A stretch of DNA of 40,169 bases from Candidatus Poseidoniaceae archaeon (GTDB taxonomy: Archaea > Thermoplasmatota > Poseidoniia > Poseidoniales > Poseidoniaceae), in NCBI GenBank assembly GCA_030747785.1, contig JASLKC010000004.1, positions 1-40,169 of the forward strand. The letters are read 5' to 3'. The notes below the pieces were generated by a model. The model did no database searches and was not told the DNA's origin. It saw only the letters and a list, made by a program, of their open reading frames with translations. A program made the translations under genes and the position numbers. Shown piece after piece: positions 38,906-40,169 of the stretch (the stretch's first letter is position 1; every line of letters begins with the position of its first letter).

Positions 38906-40168
38906 ATGGGAAGGGTACTCACCCTTGACGACGTCCGTCTTGACGGACGAACTGTCCTCGTACGCGTCGATATCAATTCGCCACTCGATCCTGTGACCAA
39001 TGTTTTCCTAGACGATACCAGAATCCGTAGAATTCTGCCAACCCTGAACCGCCTTTCTAAGTCAAAGGTTGTCTTACTAGTTCACCAATCAAGGCCTGGG
39101 AAGAAAGATTTTACCAGCACATTGGGTCATTCACGTGAGTTAGGACGTTTACTTGGTAGGAATGTTCGATGGATAGAGGACATTCATGGAGAAGTAGCAC
39201 TGAAAGCAATTGAAACCATGGAAGATGGCGATATCATCATGCTTGACAATGTTCGAATGGATGAGCAAGAAGTTAGTGTCAAAGGCGACTTTGATGCACT
39301 CTCAGAAACTACTCTGGTGCAAAACCTCGCAGGTGTTGCTGATGCTTTCGTCAACGATGCATTTGCTTGTGCTCACCGCTCAAGTGCTTCGATTGTTGGT
39401 TTTACTCATCTATTACCCTGTATTGCAGGCGACCTCATGGGCCATGAACTCGCAAAATTGAGAGAAGCGCTTGAGAACCCTGTTCGTCCAGCTATTGCAG
39501 TACTTGGAGGAATCAAAGTTGACGATTCAGTAATCGTTGCAGATAATATGCTCCGCAAGGGTATCTGTGACCATGTGTGGGTAACGGGGGGAGTTGCAAA
39601 TCTCTTCCTCGAACTCGCTGGAATCGAACTCGGTTCAATCAATCATGAATTCCTCAAGAACGAACTCGGTGATTCTTGGGATGATACCGTAATGATGGCT
39701 ACAAGGCTGCTTGCTGACTTCCCAGAGTGTATTCTAATGCCGAGTGATGTGGCTGCCAATGTTGAAGGCAACCGTGTTGACCTCTCACTTTCACAATTAC
39801 CGATTGAAGCGCCGATTTTCGATCTCGGTATCACAAGTATCAGGGCATTGTCCAAGGCGATTAAAACCGCTGGGACAATTATCCTCAACGGACCTGCAGG
39901 AGTATTCGAATTACCTGATTTCGCCCTTGGTACCGTCGAGATGCTCAACGCATGTGCTGAGACTGATGGCTATGCTGTGATAGGCGGTGGTCACACCGCT
40001 ACTCTCGTGAGTCAAAGAGGCCTGATGGACCGTATGGGCCACGTCTCTACCGGTGGAGGCGCTTGCCTTGAATTACTGGCGGGAAGGGTTCTGCCAGGGG
40101 TCGATTCGCTCGAGAAGAGTGCGGCTCAATTTGAGATGAGTATTCAGAATCCTCTGGAACACCAGTGA
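38906..40168 (+). CDS. pgk: Phosphoglycerate kinase
   Basis: 420 residues, complete; the window ends one base after the stop. Transfers phosphate between 1,3-bisphosphoglycerate and ADP in glycolysis, and the reverse in gluconeogenesis. Recognisable parts: VLVRVDINSPLD (N-terminal substrate-binding signature), DTRIRRILPTLN, LVHQSRPG, LDNVRM, FVNDAFACAHRSSAS, the hinge with VRPAIAVLGGIKVDDS, nucleotide-binding IILNGPAGVFE, and the C-terminal GGGHTATL and STGGGACLELL. Start is the ATG with GGAGTGA upstream. 107 bp separate it from the divergent methyltransferase ATG. Length and motif order are normal for archaeal enzymes. Confidence 0.97.
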   Translation: MGRVLTLDDVRLDGRTVLVRVDINSPLDPVTNVFLDDTRIRRILPTLNRLSKSKVVLLVHQSRPGKKDFTSTLGHSRELGRLLGRNVRWIEDIHGEVALKAIETMEDGDIIMLDNVRMDEQEVSVKGDFDALSETTLVQNLAGVADAFVNDAFACAHRSSASIVGFTHLLPCIAGDLMGHELAKLREALENPVRPAIAVLGGIKVDDSVIVADNMLRKGICDHVWVTGGVANLFLELAGIELGSINHEFLKNELGDSWDDTVMMATRLLADFPECILMPSDVAANVEGNRVDLSLSQLPIEAPIFDLGITSIRALSKAIKTAGTIILNGPAGVFELPDFALGTVEMLNACAETDGYAVIGGGHTATLVSQRGLMDRMGHVSTGGGACLELLAGRVLPGVDSLEKSAAQFEMSIQNPLEHQ

Positions 40169-40169
40169 A

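Noticed and set aside
1-40169. CRISPR arrays, insertion sequences, prophage or plasmid genes
   Set aside because: No regularly spaced direct repeats, transposase, integrase, capsid, terminase or replication-initiator sequences were seen on either strand.

Overview
The window reads as a chromosomal segment of a planktonic euryarchaeon, most likely Marine Group II (Ca. Poseidoniales) or a close relative. Supporting signs are archaeal information-processing genes (Spt5, SecE/Sec61-gamma, ribosomal P0, L12/P1, L21e, RNA polymerase subunit F, Pus10, DUF655, KsgA), PGF-CTERM-type C-terminal sorting signals on surface proteins, an exported M14 carboxypeptidase coupled to a Na+:amino-acid symporter, and archaeal TATA-like boxes. 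The lineage is inferred from gene content; no 16S rRNA gene is present. Gene density is very high. I see no insertion sequence, prophage, integron or CRISPR array.

Layout. 1-2.1 kb: the 3' end of a PGF-CTERM surface protein converging on hisS. 2.1-6.6 kb (minus strand): M14 carboxypeptidase, NSS-family symporter and a small membrane protein, tightly coupled. 6.7-14.6 kb: MscS channel, polyprenyl diphosphate synthase, Nudix hydrolase, small membrane proteins, a DUF354 glycosyltransferase-like protein, RidA, a phosphohexomutase and unknown proteins. 14.6-18.6 kb (minus strand): secE, spt5, rpl11, rpl1, rpl10, rpl12, then a highly structured stretch that looks like an unassigned RNA. 18.6-22.9 kb: a J-domain protein overlapping an RNB ribonuclease, a 46-residue PGF-CTERM mini-ORF, a zinc-ribbon membrane protein and tRNA-Leu(UAG). 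23-31.6 kb (plus strand): RND/HAE3 transporter, pus10, then rpl21e-rpoF-DUF655-ksgA and a run of small coupled genes. 31.7-40.2 kb: CorA, a DUF59-like protein, a peroxiredoxin/thioredoxin-fold pair, a M24 peptidase with a zinc-finger protein and a putative tandem histone-fold protein, an orphan DNA methyltransferase, and phosphoglycerate kinase.

How genes work together. The carboxypeptidase/symporter pair fits extracellular peptide degradation followed by Na+-driven amino-acid uptake. UppS and DUF354 fit surface glycan assembly. The secE-spt5-rplKAJL block is the usual archaeal cluster, with two departures: L11 consists only of its C-terminal domain, and Spt5 carries an extra N-terminal Nudix-like domain. 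Pus10 carries a SAP insertion within its catalytic half. Within operons the upstream stop codon is repeatedly embedded in the downstream Shine-Dalgarno motif, suggesting widespread termination-reinitiation coupling. Convergent genes abut or overlap at their 3' ends, in two cases within perfect inverted repeats.

Starts were chosen by Shine-Dalgarno position, TATA spacing and family length, so several are shorter than the longest open frame. All functional calls rest on reading motifs by eye, without database searches.
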